A stretch of 64,000 bases of DNA from Paraburkholderia polaris. Its GTDB lineage: Bacteria; Pseudomonadota; Gammaproteobacteria; Burkholderiales; Burkholderiaceae. The translations under genes were made by a program, and so were the position numbers. Under the pieces are notes generated by a model. The model searched no databases. It had not been told where the DNA came from and saw only the letters and a list, made by a program, of their open reading frames with translations. The stretch spans positions 50,903-114,902 of the forward strand of contig NZ_JABBGJ010000037.1 in the NCBI RefSeq assembly GCF_012927345.1. Reading direction: 5' to 3'. Positions 7,192 to 16,091 of this stretch are shown piece by piece; the first letter of the stretch is position 1; each line of letters opens with the position of its first letter.

Positions 7192-9459
7192 ATGACAGTG
7201 AATCACGCAAATTGGTCAACATCGGGCTTCGAGCCGGCGCTTCAGCAACCTGCGTCGGCAGGCCACTATCTAAGCGCCCTCTATCACGGGCGTTGGCTCA
7301 TCATCGGGTCGACACTTCTGTTTCTGCTAGCAGGCATTGCCTACGCGACGTTCAAGCAGCCCGTGTATCGCTCCGATATCCTGGTTCAGGTCGAGCAGAG
7401 TCCGGACACACCAAAGAGTGCGCTAGGCGATGTGTCGTCGATGTTCGACTTGAAGACCGATGTGTCATCCGAGATCGAGGTACTGAAGTCGCGGATGGTC
7501 ACATCGCAAGCGGTCAACAACCTTAAGCTCTATATCGAGGCTAAACCGCGGTATATCCCAGTCGTCGGCTGGTGGCTCTCTGCGCGTTCGGACAACTTGT
7601 CGACTCCGCTGGTCGGCGGCTACGTGAGCGGCACGGAAAATATCGACGTCGCAACTTTCAACGTCCCGGAGCGGCTGTACGGCAAGACCCTTAGGCTGAC
7701 GCTGGAACCAGGCGGAGGCTACACGCTTGCGGGCGGGGGATTCCTGTTTGGGGACAAGTTTCAGCTTCAGGGCCATGTCGGCCAGATGCTTCACGAGCAG
7801 ACGCCTTATGGCCTGATCGAGCTGCTGGTGCAGCGCGTGGACGGGAGGCCGGGTGCAACCTTCAATTTAAGTCGCTATTCGGAAGCCGGTACGATCGAGT
7901 CGTTGCAGAACGCCGTCGCGGTTCTGGAGAGAGGCAAACAGTCCAATATCATCGGCGCGACGCTCGATGGCACAGATCCGAAGGAGGACAGCCGGATCCT
8001 GAATGAAATCGGTCGCGCATATATCGAACAGAACGTGCAGCGTAAATCTGCCGAGGCGGACAAGTCGATCCGCTTTCTGGACGCGCAACTGCCGGTGCTG
8101 AAGGCGCAACTGGAAGCGGCCGAAACCCGACTCAACGCGTTCCGCGCCGAGCACGGCACGATTGATACGAGTCAGTACGGCGCGGCCCTGCTGCAACAAT
8201 CGGTAGCGGATCAGGTGAAGGTGTTCGACCTGAAGCAGCGCCGCAACGAATTAATGTCGCGCTTCACTGAGGAGTATCCCGAGGTGCAGGCAATCGACCG
8301 CCAGTTGCATGACGCGCAGGCGGCGCTAGCAGCGGTGCTGGGGGCCACCCAGGCATTGCCGACACTCGAACAGAGCGTTGTGCAACTACAGCGTGACGTG
8401 CAGGTCAACGCCGACTTGTACAGGATTCAGCTCGGTACCCGTCAGCAACTCACGCTCGTGGGCGCGGGTAAGGTGAGTAGCGTTCGGCTGATCGACACCG
8501 CGATGCCAACAGAGCAGCCGATTCAGCCGCGCATCGGCGTCGTGATTGGCGGCTCGATACTCTCGGGTTTGCTGGTCGGCGCGGGTCTTGTGTTCTTCCG
8601 GCGGCGCGTGCACGGCCTGGTGGAGGACCCGCAGGAAATTGAAGCGTCGATCGGGCTGCCCGTGTACGCGACGGTGCCGCCGCACGGCCGTCTGCCCGAT
8701 TACACGCGTCGCGACGCGCTGGCGAAGCCGACGGAACCTCTCATGCTCACCCATGGCTCCAGTAATGGTGCCGCCATCGAAAGCCTGCGCAGCTTCTACG
8801 CGATACTGCAGTTCAGGCTCCCGGAGGCGCGTAACCGAGTTGTGCTGATCACCGGTCCGACGGCGGGCATCGGCAAGTCGTTCGTCTCTGCGAATCTTGC
8901 AACGCTGGCCGGTGCGTCGAATAAACGCGTGCTGCTGATCGACGCCGATCTGCGTAAGGGCGTTTTGCATCAGTACTTGAAGGTCGAACGCGGTCAAGGG
9001 CTGTCAGAAGTTGTGGCGGGCACCCGCCGCCTCGAGGCGGTATTACACCGCAACGTGTCGCCGGGGCTCGACTTTCTGTCCACGGGAGAAGTGCTGTCCG
9101 GTCCGAGTGAGATGCTGTTGCGCCCCGAATTGGCGAACCTGATCGAGGAGGTCAGCTCTCAATACGACATGGTGGTGATCGATGGCCCCCCGCTGCTGAT
9201 GGTCCCCGATGCGATCATGCTGGGGCAGGCCGCCGGCGCGGTCTTCATGGTGGCTCGCCATGGCGTGACCACTTTGCCCGATATGCGTGAGAGCGCTCGC
9301 AGATTGGCGCAGGCAGGTGTGCCGATCCGCGGCGTGGTGCTCAACGACTTCAACGCATTGCCGGGCAAATATGGTTACGCCGGTTACGCCGGTTACGCGG
9401 ATAGCACGCTGGGTGATTACAGACGCGGTGGCTTTACAGAACAGCCTGCGGAACAATGA
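7192..9459 (+). CDS. Wzc-type polysaccharide co-polymerase and BY-kinase
   Basis: A 755-residue inner-membrane protein controlling polymer length and export with Wzy and an outer-membrane channel. Seen: Wzz domain with first membrane helix (WLIIGSTLLFLLAGIAYATF, about residues 36-55), a long periplasmic coiled-coil part, second helix near residue 450 (IGVVIGGSILSGLLVG), then a cytoplasmic tyrosine kinase with Walker A ITGPTAGIGKSF, Walker A' VLLIDADLRKG, Walker B VVIDGPP, and a C-terminal tyrosine cluster (YGYAGYAGYADS). A GAGGAG ribosome site lies just before the ATG. No wza or wzb accompanies it, which is unusual. A degraded relative is at 16092. Confidence 0.92.
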   Translation: MTVNHANWSTSGFEPALQQPASAGHYLSALYHGRWLIIGSTLLFLLAGIAYATFKQPVYRSDILVQVEQSPDTPKSALGDVSSMFDLKTDVSSEIEVLKSRMVTSQAVNNLKLYIEAKPRYIPVVGWWLSARSDNLSTPLVGGYVSGTENIDVATFNVPERLYGKTLRLTLEPGGGYTLAGGGFLFGDKFQLQGHVGQMLHEQTPYGLIELLVQRVDGRPGATFNLSRYSEAGTIESLQNAVAVLERGKQSNIIGATLDGTDPKEDSRILNEIGRAYIEQNVQRKSAEADKSIRFLDAQLPVLKAQLEAAETRLNAFRAEHGTIDTSQYGAALLQQSVADQVKVFDLKQRRNELMSRFTEEYPEVQAIDRQLHDAQAALAAVLGATQALPTLEQSVVQLQRDVQVNADLYRIQLGTRQQLTLVGAGKVSSVRLIDTAMPTEQPIQPRIGVVIGGSILSGLLVGAGLVFFRRRVHGLVEDPQEIEASIGLPVYATVPPHGRLPDYTRRDALAKPTEPLMLTHGSSNGAAIESLRSFYAILQFRLPEARNRVVLITGPTAGIGKSFVSANLATLAGASNKRVLLIDADLRKGVLHQYLKVERGQGLSEVVAGTRRLEAVLHRNVSPGLDFLSTGEVLSGPSEMLLRPELANLIEEVSSQYDMVVIDGPPLLMVPDAIMLGQAAGAVFMVARHGVTTLPDMRESARRLAQAGVPIRGVVLNDFNALPGKYGYAGYAGYADSTLGDYRRGGFTEQPAEQ
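9373..9399 (+). repeat. Three 9-base tandem repeats in the Wzc tyrosine tail
   Basis: GGTTACGCC, GGTTACGCC and GGTTACGCG follow one another in frame and encode the Gly-Tyr-Ala steps of the tyrosine-rich C-terminus. Slippage would add or remove one phosphorylatable tyrosine without breaking the frame. Confidence 0.7.
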
Positions 9460-9523
9460 TCTCGCAGTGAGCTATCTATGCGTGGCAGCAGCACGACACA
9501 GCCGCTCAAACTCACCGACGGGC

Positions 9524-9567
9524 GCAAGCATGCAGTGGTAAGGATCACCTTACCGCTGCATGCTTGC
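9524..9567. repeat. Long perfect-stem hairpin between wzc and the next GT
   Basis: Two 20-base arms (9524-9543 and 9548-9567) separated by the loop ATCA. As RNA all 20 positions pair, one as a U-G wobble. No T-run follows, so it is not a standard intrinsic terminator. It sits 65 bases after the wzc stop and 98 bases before the GT2 start, so it could protect or process the operon transcript, act as an attenuator, or bind a protein as DNA. Confidence 0.7.
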
Positions 9568-9665
9568 AGACAGCGAGGCATGTCGGGCGGGCCTGCAGAT
9601 TGACTACTTGTTGTGACAGCGCTTCGCGTGAAGCGTCTATCGGACGATAGTTCCATGAGGAAACC

Positions 9666-10724
9666 ATGTCGAATATGACAGTGGTGATTTGTAATTACAA
9701 CTACGGCGAGTATCTACGCGGTGCGATCGATTCCGCGCTGAAGCAGACCGCCGGCGCGACGCAGGTACTCGTCATCGACGACGGGTCGACGGACGATTCA
9801 CGCGACATCATCCATTCATACGGCGAGCGCATCACCGCGATCTTCCAGGAAAACGGCGGCCAGGTGGCAGCCTACAATCGCGCGCTGGAGCATATCGATA
9901 GCACTTACGTGATTTTTCTCGACGCTGACGACCTACTGTATGCGGACGCGGTGAGTCGCGTCATCGCAGCATTTTCATCCGGTGACTACGTCAAGGTGCA
10001 ATTCACGCTGGATGTCGTGACCCACGAAGGCGCCAAAACGGGCGTCACTGTACCGCAATCCATGGCGGTCGCCGACTGCGGCAAGCTGCTGCGCGCGGGT
10101 TGGCTCTATCCGTCGCCACCTGGTTCAGGCAACGCTTACCGGGTTGCGGCGCTGAAGCGGATATTCCCCATTCCCGTCACAACCGACAATCTCTATGGCG
10201 CAGATTTCTATGCGATCTACGGTATTGCACTGTTGGGCGACGTATACATGCTCGATCTACCGCTAGGCGGATATCGGGTTCACCGGTCTGCAGCAAGCGT
10301 CGCGAGCGGGGCCAACGGTTCTGCGGCGGCGCTCGCATTTGCCAATTCGGAAGGTCCGCTGGCTTCAGCAAAAAAGGCTGAATCTCGCTGGTCGACGCTG
10401 CGCGTCGTCGTGCAACGGAGGCTCGGTGAAACGCTGCCCGTGGCTTTTTTTGACTTCTCAACTGAAAAGGCACACTTTGCCAGCCGGCTGTATCAAGCAC
10501 CGCTCGCGCGCCGATGGCGCTGGTTCATGCTCGAATCGGGGAGCTATTTCCATACAGTGCTTGCCAATCCGTTCTGGAGCATCCGCAAGAAATTTGCTGT
10601 GTCCTGTTTGACGGTACTTTGTCTGAGTCCGTTGGCATCGGTCAGCGATCGCGCGGTGCGCTACATCGCCAATCCCCTGTCAAGAGCGGGCCGTGTCGGT
10701 AAATTACGGTCGGATGCCAGTTGA
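9666..10724 (+). CDS. Glycosyltransferase family 2
   Basis: A 352-residue GT-A transferase. The N-terminus MSNMTVVICNYNYGEYL, the acidic VIDDGSTDDS motif, QENGGQVAAYNRAL and the metal-binding FLDADD (about residues 80-85) are textbook GT2 features. The last 120 residues are less conserved and contain a moderately hydrophobic segment (FAVSCLTVLCLSPLASV) that may anchor it to the membrane. A GAGGAAAC ribosome site precedes the ATG. It follows the wzc hairpin and precedes the Wzy-like gene, so it probably builds the EPS repeat unit started by the ExoY-like enzyme. Substrate unknown. Confidence 0.87.
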   Translation: MSNMTVVICNYNYGEYLRGAIDSALKQTAGATQVLVIDDGSTDDSRDIIHSYGERITAIFQENGGQVAAYNRALEHIDSTYVIFLDADDLLYADAVSRVIAAFSSGDYVKVQFTLDVVTHEGAKTGVTVPQSMAVADCGKLLRAGWLYPSPPGSGNAYRVAALKRIFPIPVTTDNLYGADFYAIYGIALLGDVYMLDLPLGGYRVHRSAASVASGANGSAAALAFANSEGPLASAKKAESRWSTLRVVVQRRLGETLPVAFFDFSTEKAHFASRLYQAPLARRWRWFMLESGSYFHTVLANPFWSIRKKFAVSCLTVLCLSPLASVSDRAVRYIANPLSRAGRVGKLRSDAS

Positions 10725-10785
10725 GCCGAATTGCGGCGAGTGGTGCGGTTTGCCGCGTTGGGCAGCCAGTCTCAGGAGAAACGTG

Positions 10786-12105
10786 ATGCAACACAAGATT
10801 GGCGAGCCGGCGGAACGGTCCCGCTGGACTGGCCCGGCGCAAGAGTATGTCGGCATATCGATGCGCGGACAACGTGCATTCAATGGTTACTGGTGGGAGG
10901 ACCCGACGCGCGTGATGCTGTTCTTCATCTTACCGCTTTACGCGCTGATTTCGACGGAGTTGTTGGGCGATCCGAAAGCAATCGGACAAGTGTATTTCGA
11001 CAGCTTCTATGCGTTTGCCGGCGCACTGTTCCTCATTGTCGTAATGGCGGTGTCCTACTTCGGCCGAACATTGACCCCAACGGTAACTCAGGTGCCGGTC
11101 GAGATATCGCGATGGGTGCTCGATGCACTCTTTGTGCTCTCATTGATCGGCTATCTGACCATGATGAGTGGCGTGATCGCCCACCCGGCGCTCATCCTGT
11201 CGTTCTTCGACGGCAACGCGAACGCATACGACCTGCTTGAAGTGAAAGGTCGGATTGCTGGGATCAGCACACTGACGCAGGTGGCCGTCGCTTACGTGCC
11301 GTTGTACTTCTATGTGTTCCGGCAACCGGAGCGGGGCATCACACGGTACAAAATCTACCTGCTTGTCCTCCTCGGGTTGGCGCTGCTAAGAAGCTTTATT
11401 TTTGCAGAGCGCCTTGCGCTGATCGAGGTCGTGATTCCGCTCGTGTTAATGTTTTTGAAATTCCGGCGTTCGCATCGACCTTCCAGGATTCTGATGCTCG
11501 GGCCCTATGCCGCCATCGTTCCGCTGGTCGGGTTCTTCATCGCTAATGAATACAACCGCTCGTGGGCGAGCTACTACATCAACGTCTACAACAACATCTT
11601 CGAGTTCGCGATCGACCGGCTTGGGCTGTACTACTCGACTGCGCTCAACAATGGCGCTGGGATTCTAAAGATTCTCGGTTGGGGTGTAGGCGAACCCGTG
11701 TTTACCTTCGATTGGTTGTTCAGGTTTCCCGTTCTCGGCGATTTCCTTTTGGCACGGCCCGATTTCAACGCGGACTACCTTGTCTTTCTGAGCAACAACG
11801 CCGACCCGGAATTCAACAATCCGTCGGGTATCTTCGTGCACTTCTACGAATGGGGCTGGTTTGGACTGTTCGTCGCCGCTTTCATCGGTTGGGTGTTCAG
11901 CAGAAGTTACTCAGGATGGCGCAACGGTAATGGGTTCTGGTGTTGCGCGCATCCCGTGTTGATGGTGTCGTTATTCGAGATTCTGCGTGTTCCCATTCTG
12001 TTCAGCGGAAGAAACTTTGTATCGATCGCGATGCTGCTCATCGTGTTCTGTTTCTGTAGAACGAGGCCTGTCAGGCAGACTCGCACGGTAGCGTCACAAT
12101 GCTGA
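10786..12105 (+). CDS. Wzy-like polysaccharide polymerase (polytopic membrane protein)
   Basis: A 439-residue inner-membrane protein with about 10-12 hydrophobic segments and a large periplasmic loop near residues 270-340 (NEYNRSWASYYINVYNNIFE and following), the topology of O-antigen/EPS polymerases. Sequence identity in such proteins is low, so the call rests on topology and on its place between wzc, a GT2 and an exported beta-helix protein. The ATG at 10786 is chosen over an earlier in-frame GTG at 10693 because an AGGAG lies 9 bases before it and because the earlier start would overlap the upstream GT. It would link repeat units in the periplasm. Confidence 0.72.
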   Translation: MQHKIGEPAERSRWTGPAQEYVGISMRGQRAFNGYWWEDPTRVMLFFILPLYALISTELLGDPKAIGQVYFDSFYAFAGALFLIVVMAVSYFGRTLTPTVTQVPVEISRWVLDALFVLSLIGYLTMMSGVIAHPALILSFFDGNANAYDLLEVKGRIAGISTLTQVAVAYVPLYFYVFRQPERGITRYKIYLLVLLGLALLRSFIFAERLALIEVVIPLVLMFLKFRRSHRPSRILMLGPYAAIVPLVGFFIANEYNRSWASYYINVYNNIFEFAIDRLGLYYSTALNNGAGILKILGWGVGEPVFTFDWLFRFPVLGDFLLARPDFNADYLVFLSNNADPEFNNPSGIFVHFYEWGWFGLFVAAFIGWVFSRSYSGWRNGNGFWCCAHPVLMVSLFEILRVPILFSGRNFVSIAMLLIVFCFCRTRPVRQTRTVASQC

Positions 12106-12185
12106 TACGCATAGGGGCGCATTATGCTCAGTCGATTCATTGCCGTTTCGTCTGAAAGACGGAGTGTTCGCCAAAGAAAGGCCGC

Positions 12186-13481
12186 ATGATCAAGAAAATC
12201 GAAGTCGTGCTGTCGGCCGTTGCGATCGCGTCGTGTTGTGCGACGCTCGCTTACGCGCAACCGGACATTGCGGCGACGTCGTCGACGCTGACCGCAAAAA
12301 AAAGACTGAGCGTGACGGGCTACGCGAAATTGCCCGCGACCGCGGCGGTCGCCGACGCGACGATCCATCCGTCCGGTGATGGCAGCGATCAAACCCGTAT
12401 CATTCAGGCCGCGCTCGACGCGCTGCGTATCGGCCAACGGCTGGTGATCGCGCCGGGCACTTACGTCGTGAGCCATTCGCTGGTTGTCAAGGTGCAGAGC
12501 GTGGTGGTGTCTGGATATGGCGCCACGCTGGTCGCGACCAACCCTGGCGATCAATCACTCGTCGTCAACGGGACGAACGCGACGGTCGCTGGTCTGACAC
12601 TGCGCGGCACGGGCGGTAAGAGGCTCGAAACCGAAAGTTCCACGAAAGTCGTGGTGCGCGGCACAGGCATCCAGATTCTCGATACCAGGATCGAGGGCGG
12701 CGCGAGCGCGGGTATTTTCGTGTCAGGCGCGACTAACGTCGTGCTCGCGGGAAATAGGGTTAGCGCGACGCTCGCCGACGGGATACACATCACCGGCGGA
12801 TCGCAGAATGTTCTAGTGTCGGGCAATATTGTGATCGGCACCGGCGATGACATGATCGCGATTGTCAGCTACGAGCAGGACGGCGCCTTGAGCAGGAACA
12901 TACTCGTCGCCGACAACACGGTGTCGGGCAATTACTGGGGCAGGGGTCTGTCGGTGGTCGGCGGGGCCAATGTGACGCTGTCGGGCAACACAGTGCAGGG
13001 CGTGCAGAAAGCGGCCGGCATCCTGGTCGCGCAGGAAGATGGTTACCGGACCTATAACGCGACGAATGTTGTCATCAGCAATAACGCCGTGTCGGACATC
13101 GAGAATTCGACGAACCCCGCCAACAACCGGCCAGCAGCGCGGCACGCGGGGATCGACATCAACACCGGCGCCGGCTCAGTTTCGCTGGTGTTGGTAAGTG
13201 GGAATAAAGTATCGCGGACGAACTACGATGGCTTTCGCGCGCTTGGCAACGTCTGTCAATACCACGTTGCTAACAGCGCGTTCGCTTCGATAAGAGGCTT
13301 GCCGATTTCGGTGCAGAGTAGAAATTGTGCGTCGAGCCAGATCGTCTGCGGCGCCAACACACTTAACGGCAAAGTATTCGCGCAACCGGTGTGCGCCTCC
13401 GTGACTGGCGAGCCCCCTATTACCGGCGTCGATGCGTCGCGCCTTCCGCGCATTAACACGAGTGCTCGAGCGGCACGATAA
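12186..13481 (+). CDS. Secreted right-handed beta-helix protein, probable polysaccharide lyase/hydrolase
   Basis: A 431-residue exported protein. Residues 1-24 are a signal peptide ending AYA-QPD. The body shows repeated NxVxxSGNxV coils typical of pectate-lyase-like parallel beta-helices, opened by a GDGSDQTRIIQAALDAL segment as in GH28/pectate-lyase-3 proteins. A catalytic-type TGDDMIAIVSYE (about residues 220-231) keeps paired Asp residues. It may trim or release the EPS in the periplasm, as AlgL- or BcsZ-like enzymes do. AAAGG lies before the ATG. A clear paralogue is encoded at 27147; both share GTGDD/GSGDD plus WGRG(L/M)SVVGG. Exact activity is unknown. Confidence 0.8.
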   Translation: MIKKIEVVLSAVAIASCCATLAYAQPDIAATSSTLTAKKRLSVTGYAKLPATAAVADATIHPSGDGSDQTRIIQAALDALRIGQRLVIAPGTYVVSHSLVVKVQSVVVSGYGATLVATNPGDQSLVVNGTNATVAGLTLRGTGGKRLETESSTKVVVRGTGIQILDTRIEGGASAGIFVSGATNVVLAGNRVSATLADGIHITGGSQNVLVSGNIVIGTGDDMIAIVSYEQDGALSRNILVADNTVSGNYWGRGLSVVGGANVTLSGNTVQGVQKAAGILVAQEDGYRTYNATNVVISNNAVSDIENSTNPANNRPAARHAGIDINTGAGSVSLVLVSGNKVSRTNYDGFRALGNVCQYHVANSAFASIRGLPISVQSRNCASSQIVCGANTLNGKVFAQPVCASVTGEPPITGVDASRLPRINTSARAAR

Positions 13482-13991
13482 ATGCATTGAACCTCGGACG
13501 AGTTGCGCCGCGCGGCACACGAGCCTAAATGCGCTATAGAACCGGGCCGCCGGCCCACCGACTCGAGTCGGTGAGCGCAATGTATTGCGCCCGCGGAAGT
13601 TCGTCCCATAGATATCCTTAATACACTGGACATATCGCTATCTCAAACTGAGCTTGGTTGACATCTCAGGTAGCGTCGGCTGCTACTCGATCTGCAACAA
13701 AGTGAGGCGCGCGTCCAGAGTTGGAACGAACGTTCAACGCAAATAAGTCCTCTCAATTCCGCCGATCGTGCGGGCTATCCCGCCAGCTTTATTGGTGCGC
13801 CCCTCTTCGCCCGTTATGCTGCACTGCGACAGCGAAGGCGACGCGGGAACAATGCGAAGCTTTGATCGTCTCCATTACCGCTTCTGTTTGCTGACCGCGC
13901 GAGTGAGGGCAATGCATCGTCATTGGCTTCTCGATTCGGGCGGAGGCCTGCCTTACCCGGCGGGCCCTGCGATACTTACGTGAGGGACATG
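13482..13991. other. Intergenic region before the Crp-like gene
   Basis: About 510 bases with no convincing gene. A short GAACGAACGTTCAACG stretch near 13722-13738 resembles the palindromic CGAACGTTC sites at 22705 and 22730. The region presumably carries the promoter of the regulator at 13992. An in-frame extension upstream of the regulator (from 13923) lacks a ribosome site. Confidence 0.45.
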
Positions 13992-14726
13992 ATGACGACA
14001 TTCCAGTCATACCACCGTGGTAACCGTCTGCTCGAGGCGCTCCCAACGCATGAATGGGAAGTGCTGACTCCTCATCTTGAACTCGTCGAATTAAGTCCGG
14101 GGCAACTGCTGTCGCAATCCGGCGAACTCATACGAACCGTCTATTTTCCCGCCACCGCGATCGTTTCTCTGCTGCAGACCATGGAAAACGGCAGTTCGGT
14201 GGAAATCGCCGCGATCGGCAGGGATGGCACGACAGGCGTGCCGATCCTGACGGGCGGAGACACCATGCCAGCCAGCGTTCAGGCTCAATGCCGGGGTTTT
14301 GCTTATCGAATAAGCGCAAAAGCACTGCGCGAAGCGTTGCGCAATTGCGCTTCTCTACGTTCGCTGATGCTGTTGTACATGCATGCTCTCCTCACCCAGG
14401 TCGCACAGACGGCGGCGTGCAACAGGCTGCATCGACTGGACGAGCAATTGTGCCGGTGGTTGCTGGTCGACATCGATCGTTCGGGCACAAGTGATTTGCA
14501 AGTCACGCAGCAACTGATTGCAGATATGCTCGGCGTGCGTCGCGAAGGCGTGACCGAGGCGTCTGGCAAGCTTTGCGAAGCCGACCTCATCCATCACAGT
14601 CGTGGCCATGTCCGGATCCTCGATCGAACCGGACTCGAGGCGCGGGCATGCGAATGCTACGAGATTGTCAAACGCGAATTCGACCGGCTATTGCCACGCA
14701 TCACGGCGATGGAAGTCACGCGCTGA
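13992..14726 (+). CDS. Crp/Fnr-family transcriptional regulator
   Basis: A 244-residue cytoplasmic DNA-binding protein. The N-terminal part is a cyclic-nucleotide-type beta-roll (LSPGQLLSQSGELIRTVYFPATAIVSLL, given here as its region at residues 37-64), the middle is a dimerisation helix, and the C-terminus is a winged helix with LIADMLGVRREGVTEASGKL (about residues 180-199). Two ATGs are adjacent; the second at 13992 is chosen because GAGGG at 13982-13986 is then correctly spaced. Residues for cAMP binding are not conserved by eye, so the ligand is unknown. It is the only regulator in the EPS half and may control it. Confidence 0.85.
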   Translation: MTTFQSYHRGNRLLEALPTHEWEVLTPHLELVELSPGQLLSQSGELIRTVYFPATAIVSLLQTMENGSSVEIAAIGRDGTTGVPILTGGDTMPASVQAQCRGFAYRISAKALREALRNCASLRSLMLLYMHALLTQVAQTAACNRLHRLDEQLCRWLLVDIDRSGTSDLQVTQQLIADMLGVRREGVTEASGKLCEADLIHHSRGHVRILDRTGLEARACECYEIVKREFDRLLPRITAMEVTR

Positions 14727-14960
14727 GGATTGGCCTATCCGCGTCCGAATGGACACCTGGGCGGGCACCAATGCGTTTGTGTGTTTGCGTACATTGCCCG
14801 ACGGTCCACGAAGATAAACTGCGACGAGCACCCGATATCGTTATATCGGGAAAGCTGCAATTGACTACCCGCGGCGCATGGCGCAAAAGAAGGAGCGTCT
14901 GCAAAGGCTCATCGGCCTCCGGTCCTTGCGCTGGCCGCGCGATCTGATCGGAAGCCGCCG

Positions 14961-15152
14961 TTAGTCGTCGGCTTTGTTGTCAAACTGCCATTCCGCGGCG
15001 GCCTGCAGTTCTTTTGCCTCGCGTCGCACTACATCCGCGCTTATGCCAATTTTGCCACGCTCGTATGCGCGGCTGGCTTCACGCGGTGACTTCCAACTGG
15101 CGCAATCATCCGCGTCCCGGCTGGAGTCCGTTGTCGCATCCGACGATGCCAT
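14961..15152 (-). CDS. Small hypothetical protein (63 aa)
   Basis: A 63-residue hydrophilic frame starting ATG at 15152. It has an internal segment AYERGKIGISADVVRREAKE that looks like real helical protein, followed by an acidic tail. I do not recognise a family. It is flanked by non-coding DNA and relics, so it could be a small accessory or phage-derived gene or a chance frame in GC-rich DNA. Confidence 0.35.
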   Translation of the reverse strand: MASSDATTDSSRDADDCASWKSPREASRAYERGKIGISADVVRREAKELQAAAEWQFDNKADD

Positions 15153-15377
15153 GCCCTACACGTACTGCTTCAGACGTGCCCGTTTTTCGACTCGGTCGCA
15201 CTTCTAGTAAAATATGATGTTTGGCGCGACAACCGCAGCGTCATGCGATCGCTCCTGCCTGTATGTCCTTTGCGTTCGGCACGTTGCGCTACCGGCTGCG
15301 TGCGGTGGTTGGCCGTAAATCGCGAAGGAGGTAAATCCTTATAAATTCAATCTCGCCCCAATGAAAGGACCAGGCAA

Positions 15378-15488
15378 ATGTTGAGCGTTTTGACACATTC
15401 CTTATGCTTCATATTTGGTGTGCTCATTGGCGTTTTCGTATGCGCATTATGTGTCGCACGTTCCAGAACGCCGCGAGACGATAGATAA
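15378..15488 (+). CDS. Possible small single-pass membrane peptide (36 aa)
   Basis: A 36-residue frame with one hydrophobic helix (CFIFGVLIGVFVCALCVA) and a basic tail RSRTPRDDR. An AGGACCAGG stretch lies 5-13 bases before the ATG at 15378. Tiny proteins of this design are common in temperate phages and mobile islands. The evidence is composition and the ribosome-site-like sequence only. Confidence 0.35.
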   Translation: MLSVLTHSLCFIFGVLIGVFVCALCVARSRTPRDDR

Positions 15489-15690
15489 TTCTTTCTTCGG
15501 GACGCGCAAAGAGGCGGCGTCCGAGAGCGTGCAAAAGTTGGGGATGTCGATTTCGTCAGGCCGTGCTGGCTTGCGGCAGGGTTGCGCGGTCTGTTATGTC
15601 CGTTGGTCGGTGCCGGCCTGGGGATGCTGCCACGCTGCATTTGCCGTGACGCGAGGCGGCTATCTCGAGCACCGAGATGCGGCGGGGCGA

Positions 15691-15840
15691 GAATTCCCCG
15701 TTCAAAACCGCGACCCTAATCTGCGCCAGGCAGCGCGCCCCTTCGTCAGTCCAGCGCATCTGTCGCTTCTTGGCCAGGCGGTGGCTGACGACCTGATTCA
15801 CCGCGGACTCGGCGATGCTGCTGGAGAGCGTGCGCTCGCG
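15691..15840 (-). pseudogene. C-terminal fragment of a transposase
   Basis: The minus-strand reading contains ESAVNQVVSHRLAKKRQMRW followed by TDEGARCLAQIRVAVLNGEF. This resembles the conserved C-terminal signature of a transposase type common in beta-proteobacteria, in which S(x)VN(x)(V/I)(V/I)S(x)RM(x)KK(x)QMRW is typical. The upstream catalytic part is missing or scrambled. I cannot assign the IS family with certainty. It marks an old insertion event between the EPS block and the wzc relic. Confidence 0.6.
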
Positions 15841-16091
15841 CACAGTATGGCTGAATGCGGCCCGCTATCTTCGTGGAAACGCATGAAGTGCTGGCGAGTA
15901 GGTTGCGGTATACGGTAACGCCGTTCAATTTCCTCGCTGTAGGCATGTTGAGCATGTTCTCGCCCGGTTCAATGGCCTGATCTAAGGCGTCGCAATCGCT
16001 CGTAGTGCTGAGATAATTGATTCAATGCGTTTCGCGGGGGCACTTGTGTAATCGGCAGACGAAACACCGTTCCAATTTCGGGAATACGTCG

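Larger units (their letters stand above)
14727..16091. other. Rearranged region with small reading frames and a transposase relic
   Basis: About 1.36 kb without a full-size gene. It contains a possible 63-residue minus-strand gene (14961-15152), a possible 36-residue membrane peptide (15378-15488) and a transposase fragment (15691-15840), each listed separately. The remainder shows nothing I can support. A longer plus-strand frame at 15415-15918 is antisense to the transposase relic and is not taken as a gene. Confidence 0.5.

Noticed and set aside
15415..15918. Plus-strand open frame of about 167 residues
   Set aside because: Opposite to a recognisable transposase fragment on the minus strand, which explains its openness.
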